Source: Mesodorylaimus sp. YZB2_4 (lineage: Eukaryota > Nematoda > Enoplea > Dorylaimida > Dorylaimidae). From it: a stretch of DNA of 64,000 nt. The stretch covers positions 1 to 64,000 of the forward strand of contig JASANH010000810.1 of NCBI GenBank assembly GCA_030248295.1. The letters run 5' to 3'. Within the stretch, counting starts at the first letter, position 1. Every line of letters starts with the position of its first letter. This document shows, one piece after another, positions 1-10,985 of this stretch. The translations under genes and the position numbers were made by a program. The notes below the pieces were generated by a model that had not been told where the DNA came from, ran no database searches, and saw only the letters and a list, made by a program, of their open reading frames with translations.

Positions 1-170
1 GATTTGACGCCAACGCAATTCAATCACAAAAGCCTAATGCCATGGAGGAGCTGTGCGAAGGCTTATACACAACTACAGCATTCAGCTTGCCATAATGCGC
101 ATCACGTTTAGCGCGTAGGTGTAGAGAATGAGAAGTTATCATGTGGAATTAAAAAAACAGGTTTGGTTCG
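1..170 (+). repeat. Left terminal inverted repeat of the fold-back element
   Basis: It starts GATTTGACGCCAACGCAATT and pairs with the right arm ending AATTGCGTTGGCGTCAAATC at 2116. The first 118 bases match best; the rest is diverged. Confidence 0.8.
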
Positions 171-470
171 ACCCGAAGTAAAATGGATTGTGAGGCGTGT
201 ACCCCACTTGGTTGATTGCCCCACTGGGACGATTTCCCCACTGTGTCGTGCCTGGTTGGGAAATCGACTCACTGACGATGAGACATGCGCTGTTTCCTCA
301 CTGAGACGATTCCCCCCCCCCACCATGTCGTGTGCTCCACCATCACTGGTGAGCAACTGGGGCGATTAAAATTTTGAGCCTTCGTATAGGAATAAGTACT
401 CATGCACAAATCTTCATCGCGTATCCTAGAAGACATGAAATATGCCTAAAAAACTCCACGATTTTGTTGA
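163..470 (+). repeat. G-rich GGGGAATCG-type dispersed repeat, copy 1
   Basis: Short degenerate units of the form CACTGAGACGATTCCCCC recur several times. The block, through its tail ending CTCCACGATTTTGTTG, is matched in the same order at 51960-52145, and its core is matched at 58955-59130. No protein family is visible; the open frames here come from the repeat units. Confidence 0.65.
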
Positions 471-496
471 ATCATAATTCGACTGCCATGCTCCAA

Positions 497-622
497 AAGC
501 CATGTTGTGATAACGGCCTAAAATGCTTGCTTCACGTTTGCTGTATATTTGGATCTGTTTATAATGCATGCATACGTTCTGTACTAGAGTATGGCTGTGT
601 TGCGTGGGATCCTGTTTTGAAT
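497..622 (+). pseudogene. LINE reverse-transcriptase fragment
   Basis: A short open stretch encodes VYNACIRSVLEYGCVAWDPV. This matches the conserved segment of LINE reverse transcriptases just after the catalytic domain. The same stretch is present in the larger LINE at 47.6-48.7 kb as VYSACIRSKLEFACQAWDPI. Only about 40 residues remain. Confidence 0.6.
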
Positions 623-651
623 TGTATTGTTATTAGTGGGTTAAGGTAGGT

Positions 652-1369
652 TGGGTTTTACGTTGGGTGGGACGTAATGATTGAATTAACCCTTTCTTAT
701 AAGGTCGGCAGCCTGCGTGCCGGATGGCTGTATTTGAGTGTACATGGCCGCCGAATGTGGGGGATGCAGTTTTATAAAATTAATGGCAGGTCTATCGATT
801 TTAGTGGTCGGTTTTTTACAAACATAGAAAGGAGCGTGCAAGCGAGTGGTGGGGGGACAGCGATCATTAATCGACTGAGTGTGACTCAAACGATCTTTCA
901 GTCCTTTGATCAATGATTTATCTTTTCTATTATTTGCTTTTGAAAAAGCCAGCAGTTGGCGCCCGGGTGGGGGATGGTAGATACGTATGGTTGGATTTAA
1001 AGTAAAGCAAGCGCGTGCAAATAACTCCCTACGGATGTTTTTTTGTAACTCTTTTGATTTGCTACTGGAGTCCTATCTTACGTATTTAAAGAAAAGTTAG
1101 ATTTAATTAATTATTTATTTAATTGATTGCTCCGTGAACCACGCTCGCCTGGTATACAAGGACAAAGAAGACGAGCCTAATGTATCGTGAATGAGAAAAC
1201 TGCTTCGCCAAAATCTGCAGTTTGACATACTGTTGAGTTCACCCAAGTCTCACTGCCTAAATTTATGTCTTCTGTTTTTTACCGATTCACAGTGAGGTAT
1301 AGTTCTACATTTGGATTTTGATTATGCCCTGAATGGCACAGAAAAACTGGTCTGATCTTGCAGACACTC
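652..1369. other. Interior of fold-back element without recognisable gene
   Basis: The open frames here are short, on both strands, and resemble nothing recognised. No RNA gene is visible. Confidence 0.5.
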
Positions 1370-1645
1370 TCATTGGCAGCGTGTAAACCAATAAGTTGGG
1401 AGTTCAAAAAGTTTGTGGCCTGAATACCTTGCACGTTGGGCTGCAGCAGCAAACTTGCACTTTAGCACTGCCCACATCCTTGAAGTGTATCGCTACCACA
1501 CACATCACATCACACAGGTGCGGCCTTTTGCAACCAAAGTCGTACCTGCCTGCATATCAGGAGAAAATTATGGTGAGGGAATCGTCACAGTTGGGAAACG
1601 TCGCATGTATCCTCAGTGAGTCGATTAAGCCCGAAGTATAGTTCG
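1370..1645 (+). repeat. Dispersed repeat, inverted relative to the copy at 58.8-59.3 kb
   Basis: The run from CATTGGCAGCGTGT through AAGTTTGTGGCCTGAATACC to the GGGAATCGTCAC units matches the reverse complement of 59060-59335 in the same order. Together with 163-470 it shows that the fold-back element carries both halves of this family in opposite orientation. Confidence 0.65.
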
Positions 1646-1728
1646 ATGCGATGCGTCAAATAAGCGTGCGATGCGACACTTTTGGGTCAACTGACAATGT
1701 AAAAAGGAGCCTAAAACGTCGCATCGCA

Positions 1729-1730
<2 letters not shown>

Positions 1731-1770
<40 letters not shown>
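1731..1770 (+). repeat. Poly-T tract of about 40 bases
   Basis: An uninterrupted T run. It is either the tail of a minus-strand retroelement or a homopolymer whose length is unreliable in the assembly. Confidence 0.8.
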
Positions 1771-1944
1771 CCTCCCACACCAGGCTATTTGGGGCCGACG
1801 ACACAGTGGGGAAATCGTCGCAGTCGCGGGGGGGGCGGGCAATGGGGACGGCAGGGTCCGGGATTTGCCATACGCCTTAGCAATTTATTGCAGTTTCTAC
1901 TTTGAGTAAACCCGTGAGGGGACCTCCTTTTTGAGTCGCATGAT

Positions 1945-2116
1945 TAACTTTTCTTTTGGCATTTTTTTCTTTCTCTTTTTTTCCGCACACCTACGGGCGC
2001 TTTTAAACGTGATGCGCCAGATTATGGCAAGCTGAATGCTGTAGTTGTGTATAAGCCTTCGCACAGCTCCTCCATGGCATTAGGCTTTTGTGATTGAATT
2101 GCGTTGGCGTCAAATC
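1945..2116 (-). repeat. Right terminal inverted repeat of the fold-back element
   Basis: Inverted partner of bases 1-170, differing by a few small indels (for example an extra CAG near 2018). Confidence 0.8.
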
Positions 2117-3009
2117 GCACAGGTACCAATCCCACCAATTTCCAGAACTGTCTTATTTCAAGCTGAATCTAGCCCTGCTGTGAAAACTTGGGGCTGTGTC
2201 CTCTGTTTCAAGTCAGTTTATGCAGGAATATGTAGATGCTATAGTGAATAGGGCGCAACGGCCTTCGATGCCAGAAAGAAGTCATTTCATTCAGGTTTTA
2301 ATCCTCTTTAGATCACGCTATTTAATTGCTCATATTTTTTTGTTTGTGATCATCGGGCTTTTGAAGTCAGCGCAGATTTTGTGTAGAGTGGAGTGATCAG
2401 CGTAGAGATGACACCTGTTTTCATTCTTTTTACTTTTGATGCTGATGCTTTACTTTTGACGGAGCATGAGCTGTGCGCTGAGTGTACTGCCGTGATAATG
2501 ATAACGAAACAAATCTGTCGGGTAAAACAAAGTTCATGGTCCCCTTAGAACTTCATTGAAAAACCTTGTCGGGAAGTCGCTAAATACACACGATTTCTTT
2601 GTTTTACTTTTTTTCCGATGCTGAAGTGTCGAGAACGCAAAGGACTACTCACGCATTCGTAGAGGGGTCGTTGGACATCGCTGCAGAGTCAAACATTAAA
2701 ACGAGAACTGCAGTAATGCATCTACCAGATTCAATTGATCAAATGAGGCACAAGTTCGGATGATCACTGAAATCGTGAGAGAACTTGTAAAACCTGCTGT
2801 TTTGAGTGGGCCCGACGATGACAGTCCAGACCAGCCCCGTGTTTCCAGTGTACACATTTTCCAATCGCTATTCAGGGCGCGCAAGGCGTTAAAAAAATTG
2901 GGTTCTCTCCATGTCATCGATGTCCTTTTGAAGAATAGGCTCACATGCGCAACTCCCGTAATCAACCTTAAGACGAATATAGACTAAGTAAACAGCTTTG
3001 CTGATCAAA
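2117..3009. other. Intergenic, no gene seen
   Basis: Open frames on both strands reach 75-89 codons around 2700-2990 but have no recognisable domain. They lie just downstream, in the minus sense, of a decayed LINE and may be its untranslated tail. Confidence 0.4.
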
Positions 3010-4096
3010 GTCGCGGCCAGATTGCCGACTAAGGGTGCTGAGACATATCTGATCCACGTTCTCAGAGAACTATGTCCTCTAAAAACAAGATACCCAGATA
3101 TTCATGCCGGGTTAACGATTTGAAGTGCTCATCCTCCAATACATAGCGACGGCTACTGAGAAATCTAATGAGTATAGCGAAAACAACTTTGGTCTTCTCG
3201 GCGTTGATTTCAGTGCCACGTTCCAGAATCCGGCGGTCAATAAAGCGAGCATTCGCTGAATCGTAGGTTCGATATCGCTTTATTTTTAGTCAACAACTTA
3301 CGAAAGCCTCAAGTCGAATATTCAGAAATCGATCTGAAAATAGTTGGAGCAAAGGATCCAGGCCTGCAGCTAAAAAGGCTGGTTGATACCAAAATTGATC
3401 CTTGCGGGACCTCAGATGGCACACGCCTGATTCCAGCCGAACATCCAGCCACAACTACTCCTGCGATCGATTCGATAAATACGACATCAACCTATTGACG
3501 CACAGGTGAAGTTTGGTGGCAGTCTTTACGCCTCGACAAAGTTTGTGATGCGGAATTATGTCAAACTCTTTTTTGAGATCAATAATACGCCAGTAACTAA
3601 ACCAATGGGTAGAGTTAAGCCACTTGTGAATTTTTTGCAACGCACATATCAAGGCCTTGTCCTCGCTACGACGCTACACAAATCCGAATGGACTGCCAGA
3701 GAATTACAGGCCACGGCGCAAGTATTTTATCAACGTTTTTCCAAAAGCTTCGACCGAATTGGGAGCAGTGATATTGGCCGATATGAAGAAGGCGGCCATG
3801 TCATCGCATGTCGGAACAGCGACTACTTTGGCAGATTCCCTTCGCGATGAAAACACTAGCACTTCGATTGAACGATCAAAAAGCAGGGTGATGGCTGGAG
3901 CAATCGATGGGGCGATATGCCGAAGTATAGGCAGTGCGAGTACGTCATCACAAGGAGCACTTCGCTTTTGTTGACGTTTTATGTCTTCCAGAACGAAGCC
4001 AGATAATGCCAAAAGTGCAGTGACATCAACAAGGTTAGTCAATTGCCTACGCACTTTCTTGCCATAAACTTCTGCTATTTTCCTGGGTCCCGGCAA
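3010..4096 (-). pseudogene. Decayed LINE reverse transcriptase
   Basis: Read on the minus strand, several frames give successive blocks of a non-LTR reverse transcriptase in the right order. Around 4000-3800 is a stretch like the N-terminal fingers (ILRHIAPSIAPAITLLF, then SAKVVAVP). Around 3600 is IDLKKEFDIIPHHKL, the block that normally carries the first catalytic aspartate, here changed to glutamate. About 3400 encodes VPQGSIL, about 3200 INAEKTKVV, and about 3110 HEYLGI. Stops and frameshifts separate the blocks, so this is an old dead copy. It differs from the LINEs at 48 and 62 kb. Confidence 0.75.
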
Positions 4097-5147
4097 GCTT
4101 TGATTGGATTTGAGGCCTTATCATAGCATGGTGCGGCCGAATGACGGAGAATATGGCCTGTGCATTGACTTCCAACGAGTTGTGCTTGGGGCATGCGCCG
4201 GTGCGCATCCACCGTTTTCCATTTCTCTGACATGAGCACTACGAGAATGAAAAGTTTTGCAGATGCGTAGGTGGCTCGATTTCGCTGTTCAAAAATACGG
4301 TGATAATAAACTCTGTACTGTAGAATATTCTGGAAATGGCTGCCTGTGTTTCGAACAACGTCAGCTGGTAGAAATCAGGCGCATGGCAGTGTGTGTAGGC
4401 GTGCACTGGGTGGGTGAACTCATCGATGTTCGTGCATTGCGAGGGCAAATGGCGGCCGTGCAATTACAGAGTACAAAGTGCAATCACAGAACACGATTTT
4501 GTACATTTTCGGCATAGTGCTAGAATTGAGAAACAGAGAAATCAAAAATCTTAATGACATTGGGAGTGGGAAAGGCCGTTTACTCAACGAAACTTAAAAT
4601 GCGCATTCGGAGCTTGGTCCAGCTGACTAAGAAGATGTGGCTGAGAAGAATTCAGCCTGGCGACTGGCTTCTCATACAGTACGTGCTGGCAATTGAAACG
4701 TACTGTAAATCATCAGCCACTCGCGATCCTCAAATCTGAAGCAGCTGCTGCGATAACTAAGAGCTGACCACGATAGCTGCTTTGGAAATATCCAGGCCAA
4801 AGACAACCGATTGAGGCACTTGCAGTGCCAAATAATCATGCTGTTCTTGCACCATTTTTATGAGTGGATTGCTTTGCGCGATCCACTCATCAGAGCAGGC
4901 TGTATGGGTTATTGAAAGAACTATAGCTACTTCTGATGTTAGGGAAGAACACGCATGGAATTGATTCTTATGCGCTTATTTTAATGAAGACTTGGCTTTT
5001 CAAGAACACCATCACGCATCTCATACCTGTGAATCATGCAGGGCTCAAGGAGCTCAATTGCTGCACTAAAAATGTATTTCGATTTTACTTCCTGCTGAAG
5101 CAGTCTGCTTCTTTGTGCTTCTTTGATACCACATCACTTTATAATTT
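4097..5147. other. Intergenic, no gene seen
   Basis: Short open frames on both strands, the longest about 93 codons at 4936-5217, have no recognisable domain. No RNA gene is seen. Confidence 0.4.
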
Positions 5148-5310
5148 CGCACCCGCTGCGCCTACGCGCGCTGCACCTGATGCGCATTATGGCTGGCTCA
5201 ATGCTGCTATTGCATGAGCCTCCGCGCAGTCGGATAAATCATGTCTTCCATGGCTTTAGGCTTTTGTCATTGAATTGCGTCGGCGTTTAGCGCACTGGTA
5301 GCGATTCCAA
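5148..5310 (+). repeat. Third copy of the fold-back element right end
   Basis: The stretch from CGCTGCGCCTACGCGCGCT through TTAGGCTTTTGTCATTGAAT and on to CCAACTTCCAGAATTCTCTC matches 1985-2150. It is diverged by scattered substitutions. No inverted partner is obvious nearby, so it is a solo end or the remains of a larger copy. Confidence 0.7.
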
Positions 5311-5534
5311 CTTCCAGAATTCTCTCATCCATTCATTCACTATGCGCGCCACCCACACGCATTTTCATGCATGGGCCAGACAGATAATGTTCGTCGAGTA
5401 CATCCTGTTCTACAGTATCCCTTTCATCGGGCTCCCATATAAATATGTCTCCGTCGAGGTAGTTCCAGTGGCACTGTTTGACTGTGCAAGCGCTGGTCGA
5501 TCTGACAGTGATACCTACAGCAGTCTAATAAATC

Positions 5535-8107
5535 ATGTCTTTCCCGAATAATTTCTCACTTCCTAAACGCCAATCTTCAGTTGCCCTTGTGGCTAAGGAT
5601 GAGGTGAGACCTGAGAACGAGAAGAAAAATGAGAGCGAGAAGAAAAATGAAGGTGAGCAAATTTTCTTTGAAGCTAAAGATTGTGGAACCAACCTTTTTC
5701 TCCAGGGTTCTGGCGCTTGACAAATGTTCGTTTCGGATTGAGTCTGTTGCTTTGCCTGAACTTCCTGGCCTTGGCACTCATGCGCAACGGCTTAGGAATG
5801 GCCATGGTCTGCATGGTGAACAGTACGGCATTGAGGCAGTCCGCCATGCTGTCCATGAACACAAGCGTGCCTATCAATGCAACTTTCGATGATGCATGCC
5901 CTCTTCTGCAAAAGAGAGAAAACGGTTATGAAGTAAGAGTTGAAGAAAATGTAAGTTTATTAATTCCCATTTTATATGCTGCATGATTTCAGGGCGAATT
6001 CCTCTGGAGTAGTACACAACAAAGCAACCTATTTTCTGCTATTTATTGGGGCAGTATGAGCTGCATTGTGGCTGGATGGCTCGCCGACCGCTACAGCCCC
6101 CGGCACTTGCTCTTATATAGTGCTGTATTGAACGTAGTCTGCTCTCTGGCTACTCCGGCTGCGGCGCAATATGGCGGCTATATTCCCATGTTCTTAATTC
6201 GTTTATTTATGGGCGTTGGACAAGGAGTTCAGAAGCCAGGCGTATCTGCATTTACTGCTCGGTGGATACCTACTGGCGAGAGATCTACGGTAGGCATGTC
6301 CTTGAACTTGTAACATTTCTGCTAAAAGTCCTCCTACAGAATACTGTACAGTAGTATGCAGACCAGGGCCTACGTTAGTTTTCAAGGTAGAAAGGGGGGA
6401 GTGAAGGAGAGGCAAGCTTCTCCTTTACCATCGTCTCCATCGAAACACCATGGCAGAGTATCACTGATGCGGACATATCTCGAATACTCAGCTGTCGCAG
6501 AAGATATTGTAGTGCCCCCCCCCATTAAAACACACCCAGAGACTATTTGAGGGATCATGAAGGTCCTAAAAACTTAAAAAAAGTATTTAGAGGTACTTCC
6601 TGAATTGTGCAGGTCATCTCACTGTACACGGCAGGCAACCAGCTGGCTAATATTATCGGCAGTCCGATTAACGCCTGGATGTGCAGTCAGAAATCAATCC
6701 TCGGCGGATGGCCACTGATTTTTTTGCTCCCAGGTAACCGATGGTTTCGAAGAGCCGGTCGAAACACTCAAAAATTCAAATATTTGCAGGAGCCATAGGT
6801 GTCATATGGTGCATTTTGTGGGGCATTTTCGTTCGCAATTGTCCCGATCATCATCGAGAAATCAGCCATATCGAACGAGATTACATCAAAAATAATTTGA
6901 AAACCCAAAATATGCAGGGCAGAAAAGAAGCAGCGAAAAACGTACCTTGGAAGTCCCTCTTTCTCTCCATGCCAGTCATCGCTTGCTGCGTGTGCAGTTT
7001 TGTGAACGGACTGTACGTGTCTCTCACAAGCTCCTACATTCCCACTTATTTTATGGAAGTCTTGAAAATGGATTTGAAAAGTGTAACTTAAGAAATGATT
7101 TTTTAGTGCTTGAAACGAAAGTAATTTCCTCTTATAGAATGGTCTCTACGGCTCGTTGCCCTATGTGTCACAGTGGCTCCTAAAATTTGCTTTTGCCATA
7201 CTGTCGGACAAAATGGTGAAAAGCGGGAAATTTAATGTCACCATCTTATCAAAATGTTTCAACTCAATTGGTAAAAATTTGATTTCGGGGCATAAATGCC
7301 CTTTTCCTAGTTACTCTTTTTTCAGCCAGTTTTGGAACGGGCGCTTTTATTTTGGCCTGCGGATTTCTCGACTGCAGCCATTCAATTTTGGCTGTTGCTT
7401 TCCTCGTCGTATCGATGGGCTTGTTCGGTTCTTTCACCCCCGGATATTGGACCAGTATGTCGACCATAGCTCCTGTCTACTCGGGCATTATCGGATCACT
7501 GACAACGACAACCAATCAATTAGGGTCCATATTAGCGCCTTACATTGTCGCAGTCGTGAATAAAAGGGTAGGTGAGACAACTGATATACCATTATACTCG
7601 AATAATACCAAGGAAAATTGTTATTTCAAATGGGTCTGAGGCAGGGAAACTACTTGAGGGGGAAACTAATCGAGCGGGAATGAAAATATGCATGGGAAGT
7701 TGGATCACGCAGCGTACCTTGTGCTTTTTCAGGGCACTAAAGAAGAGTGGCATATCATTTTCATGATCACTGCGGCTTCACTATTTGCCACGGGCATCTT
7801 CTACATCATCTTTGGTTCAGGTAAGCCAGAAGTCATAGACAAGAAGAATATGTTTCTTATCGCCTTTTACTTCCCAGCTGACATCCAGCCATGGGCCAAG
7901 GCGCCTTTGCCTCCGACCTCTGACAATGTAGAAACCAAAACGAATTCTGATCTCAGCTCTGGCATAACACCGACACCTATGGCTACCATAACGATAGAAC
8001 CACCATCTGCGATTCCTGCCGGCAATAGTGCTCTGTCCTTTAAGAACCGAACATTTGTCCACGATGATGGCCAAGTATTGCCAAAAGTTTTTACGCTTGG
8101 TGGATAA
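5535..8107 (+). CDS. SLC17-family MFS transporter (phosphate/sialin/vesicular-type)
   Basis: Nine exons join in phase to 588 aa: 5535-5652, 5706-5950, 5993-6289, 6613-6733, 6790-7082, 7138-7270, 7326-7567, 7733-7820 and 7878-8107. The ATG is preceded by AATC. A charged Lys/Glu-rich N-terminal tail (residues 20-40) leads into TM1, FGLSLLLCLNFLALALM. Family hallmarks are visible: GWLADRYSPR after TM2, IRLFMGVGQGVQKP with the conserved Arg, W.P.GERS, the GNQLA helix, a GGWPLIF segment, HIERDYI in the central loop, NGLYGSLPY, and DIQPWA before the tail. Members are proton- or sodium-coupled organic-anion or phosphate carriers of plasma or vesicle membranes; the substrate cannot be read here. The 57 nt last intron is open and divisible by three, so a retained form is possible. 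Confidence 0.93.
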
Positions 8108-8790
8108 TCCTTGAATACATAAATCTTGAGTAAACCTGAACAAGCATTTCGAGATGTTGGGCTTGCAATGACCAAATTGAGGCATTATCATTTGAGAATG
8201 CACTGATAGTTATGTCTTGCTAGATAGGGTCAACGAACAAACGCCTAGCGCATGAGAAGGGGGCAAAAATCGACCTACTCTTAGTAAAAACGAACGATAA
8301 GTGGTACAGTATCGCTCGAGCCTGTCTTTCCCTTGCAACGAAGCTAGAAGAAGAAGGTTCAAAGCACTATAGAAAAGCAGTTAAAATTGATTCGGGATTG
8401 GACTCACAATAGTGGCAGCAGAGTATATAGTATATCGAGTCCAAATACAAGGAAGACAGCTAAAATTTTATGAAAGTTTGATCAATAGTTTGACTATTGA
8501 TCAAACTCGGCATAAGCTGTTTATTTTTCTTTCGTTTTTCTGTCCTTTCGCTTTATCAGGGCACGATTTGTGCTTCGCCATCGAAGTCATACAACACAAT
8601 ACAATACAATAGTCAATATTTGGGGTATTGCCAAGATCGCCGACAGGCCTTGCGTGGGCCACTAACACTTCAAGTGTTCTCTAGAAAACGCACGCTGCTA
8701 GGTATTACGAAGGCGATAAATTTTACGACTTCCATTCCCTTTGAGGTACCTACTGCACACCCTGTTAACTTTAGTCATCTGAGGAGAGTG
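8108..8790. other. Intergenic; holds a repeat shared with 10.5 kb
   Basis: Bases about 8405-8490 (GCAGCAGAGTATATAGTATA and the following 60 bases) match 10525-10610. Nothing coding is recognised. Confidence 0.5.
8475..8507. repeat. Perfect 14-bp inverted repeat (hairpin)
   Basis: AGTTTGATCAATAG, a 5-base loop TTTGA, then CTATTGATCAAACT. It lies inside the unit shared with 10.5 kb; in that copy the second arm is absent. There is no T-run to suggest a terminator. Confidence 0.8.
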
Positions 8791-9012
8791 AAGGCCGCAG
8801 TCGCACTAGGTCCGAGAATGGCTCTATGTAGAACCGTTCTTGAGAAATTGTCCCTCGGTCGGACTACCGTTCCAGAATCGTTCTCATTCTAGTGCGACCT
8901 TGCATCTCTTCGCGAGAATCGTTCTAGAATTGATCTCGGAGTAGGGGCGTCCCTACTCCAAGATCAATTCTCACCTGAGAACAATTCTCCATTCTGGATC
9001 GATTCTCGAAGG
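8791..9012. repeat. Palindromic MITE-like element, copy 1
   Basis: The centre is a 21-bp inverted repeat at 8926-8946 and 8951-8971 with one mismatch and the loop GCGT. Outer nested arms include GTCGCACTAG near 8800 against CTAGTGCGAC near 8897, and CTTCGCGAGAATCG against CGATTCTCGAAGG. It is rich in GAATCGTTCT-like words and has no coding capacity. Confidence 0.65.
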
Positions 9013-9545
9013 TTAGCTTTCAAATAGAGGAGCCTTTTTGCCATCTTCATCACATTGCATGAAATATCCGCATAGATAGGTACTGGTATGTCTGCACCGG
9101 AGGGAAAGGTTTGGAAATCCAGCAAACATGGAAGGTGCTTATGCGCAAGATGTTCTATCCAAAAGTATTCACATTGACCTCGCATATCCGATAGCACCTT
9201 CAGTCTTAATGCCGCAGAAATTGAGTTCAATAAGTGTCTCAATATAGACCAGAACAATAAGGACAGGAGGTCGTGCTGCCTGCTGAATGTGAGAAGAACT
9301 ACAGTACTACGTACGATGATAAGAAGCATAAGAGTAAGAAGCATGATAGGAAACACGCCTAGTGAGAGAGATCATTTGCGCGCGGAGGCATTTCCTATCG
9401 TAATAGGTACATGCCCCTGAGACTGCAACTGCAGATAGCACATTGGCCGCTACTCGGGGGCTCTTAGCAGATCAGACTGACTAATTATTCTTGGTAATTC
9501 TGCCCCACTTTTGCTATTTTCTTCCCTAAATAACATGAGTCCTTT

Positions 9546-10012
9546 GCTTACCGTATTTCCTCGAAATTCTCCCCAGGGAGAAATTTTTTCAAGTGGGTCC
9601 CAGACGGGGTAGAATATCCAAAGGGGGAGAATGAAACTTGAACATTCTCCAGATGCCGGAAAGAAACTATCCTTCACACAGATATCAGTTATAGAAAGAT
9701 AGACAGCCTAAACCTCCCCAACAAGTACTGCTAACTTTGCCTATTTCAATTCTTCTCTTCCCGTATTCATGCTGCTCAAAACCGAATTCAAGCAATATGC
9801 ACGATATCTTCGTCTTCATCATCTGACTCTTCAAGGAAAGCATTTTCTATCACGCCAACACTCATATCCTTCACATTTTCCTCACCTGCTGATTTTGTGC
9901 GGTAATTCAAATTGGCCCTTGGGGGAGGATTTCCAGATGGGGGAGAATGAAGTTCAATCGGGGTCTAGATGGTGGGAGAACAGGGGGAGGATTTCGAGGG
10001 AATACGGATAGA
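9546..10012. mobile_element. pogo/Tigger-like MITE, copy 1
   Basis: Terminal inverted repeats CCGTATTTCCTCGAAATTCT and GAATACGG bound about 465 bases. A second, inverted copy lies at 15107-15600. Read on the minus strand, both copies keep the same short acidic peptide with the core FLEESDDEDE. I infer that this is the tail of the parent transposase, making the elements internal-deletion derivatives. The pogo/Tigger assignment rests on the terminal sequence style and on the TA target site of copy 2. Confidence 0.7.
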
Positions 10013-10164
10013 GTTATCAGATACAGTATGTCTACAGCAGATCCGAATCGTCTGACGTGAAGGTTGAGTGAATATTTTCAATATCAGCTCCAAAGTGCAG
10101 AGTTTTCTGCTGAGGAAATCATCGAGAACAGTCCTATTAAAGATGCGACTTCGCTTAAAAAACT

Positions 10165-10265
10165 TGAGAGTGGTTCTCATTCTAGTGCGATTTGAAGGGG
10201 AAATTGGTTCTCGAGGACCATTTCAGAACCGTTCCTGAGAATGATTCGTATCGCGACTGTGGGCT
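10165..10265. repeat. Palindromic MITE-like element, copy 2 (inverted, shorter)
   Basis: GTTCTCATTCTAGTGCGATT and the following GAACCGTTCCTGAGAATGAT-type words match the reverse complement of about 8795-8900. It lies just beyond the MITE at 9546-10012. Confidence 0.55.
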
Positions 10266-10524
10266 GACATCGTATACGACGGCGAAGGGAAAATCGATTA
10301 ACACTACGCACACTCATAATTTTTCTCATAGCATCACTCACTGCACTCATTCTATCGTAACATAATTTTTAGCAGGGGATTTAGGGAAGGACTCACGAAA
10401 AAAATTTTGTCGTCGATGGCACCTAAAATTCTATACTACAGCTTGGATTTGTGTCACTTGTGTTTTTTGACCAGTTTGATACTAATATTGTATTCCGCCG
10501 AACTGTAGCAAATGCAACATGGCA

Positions 10525-10610
10525 ACAATAGTTGCAGCAGAGTATACAGTATATCGAGTCGAAATACAGGAAGATAGCCACAATTTCATGAAAGCTGGAT
10601 CAATAGCCAG
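10525..10610 (+). repeat. Second copy of the 8405-8490 repeat
   Basis: It shares the words CAGCAGAGTATACAGTATAT and CGAGTCGAAATACAGGAAGA with the first copy and sits about 375 bases before the first receptor. Confidence 0.6.
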
Positions 10611-10985
10611 TTTTTCCGAAACAAAACAGGGTCATAACAGGGATTGCTTACTTGTCCTTGCCGCAACTTGATCCGTCTCCGCGTGGATTCAATTCATGGA
10701 ATGCTACAAATATTTCTCAAACAGCTCGTATGATATGTACTTTGCGTCGATGTCTTAACTATTTCAACATCTATACAAATTTCAGAATAAAACTTTTGTC
10801 AAATCTGCAATTCACGTATCATGTTACAAGTCTCAGAAAGCTCGCATGATGCTTTGCGTCGATGTCCATGCAGCTACTCTCGATTTTATCTAAAGAAAAG
10901 GAAAGAGAGCGTATCCAGTCTTATTTTCAGGAATATTCAACAAGTATCTGCGTCTCCAGAGTCAAAAAATGACTATTATTACAGT

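Larger units (their letters stand above)
1..2116. mobile_element. Fold-back (long-TIR) transposable element, left end cut by window
   Basis: Bases 1-118 are almost the exact reverse complement of about 1998-2116. Weaker inverted similarity reaches about base 170 on the left and 1945 on the right. The arms enclose about 1.8 kb with no intact transposase. The interior holds a LINE reverse-transcriptase scrap, two pieces of a G-rich repeat family found again near 52 and 59 kb, and a long poly-T. A third copy of the arm at 5148-5310 stays similar past base 2116, to about 2150, so the real element probably runs a little beyond the arms named here and began before base 1. The family is not recognised. 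Confidence 0.75.
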
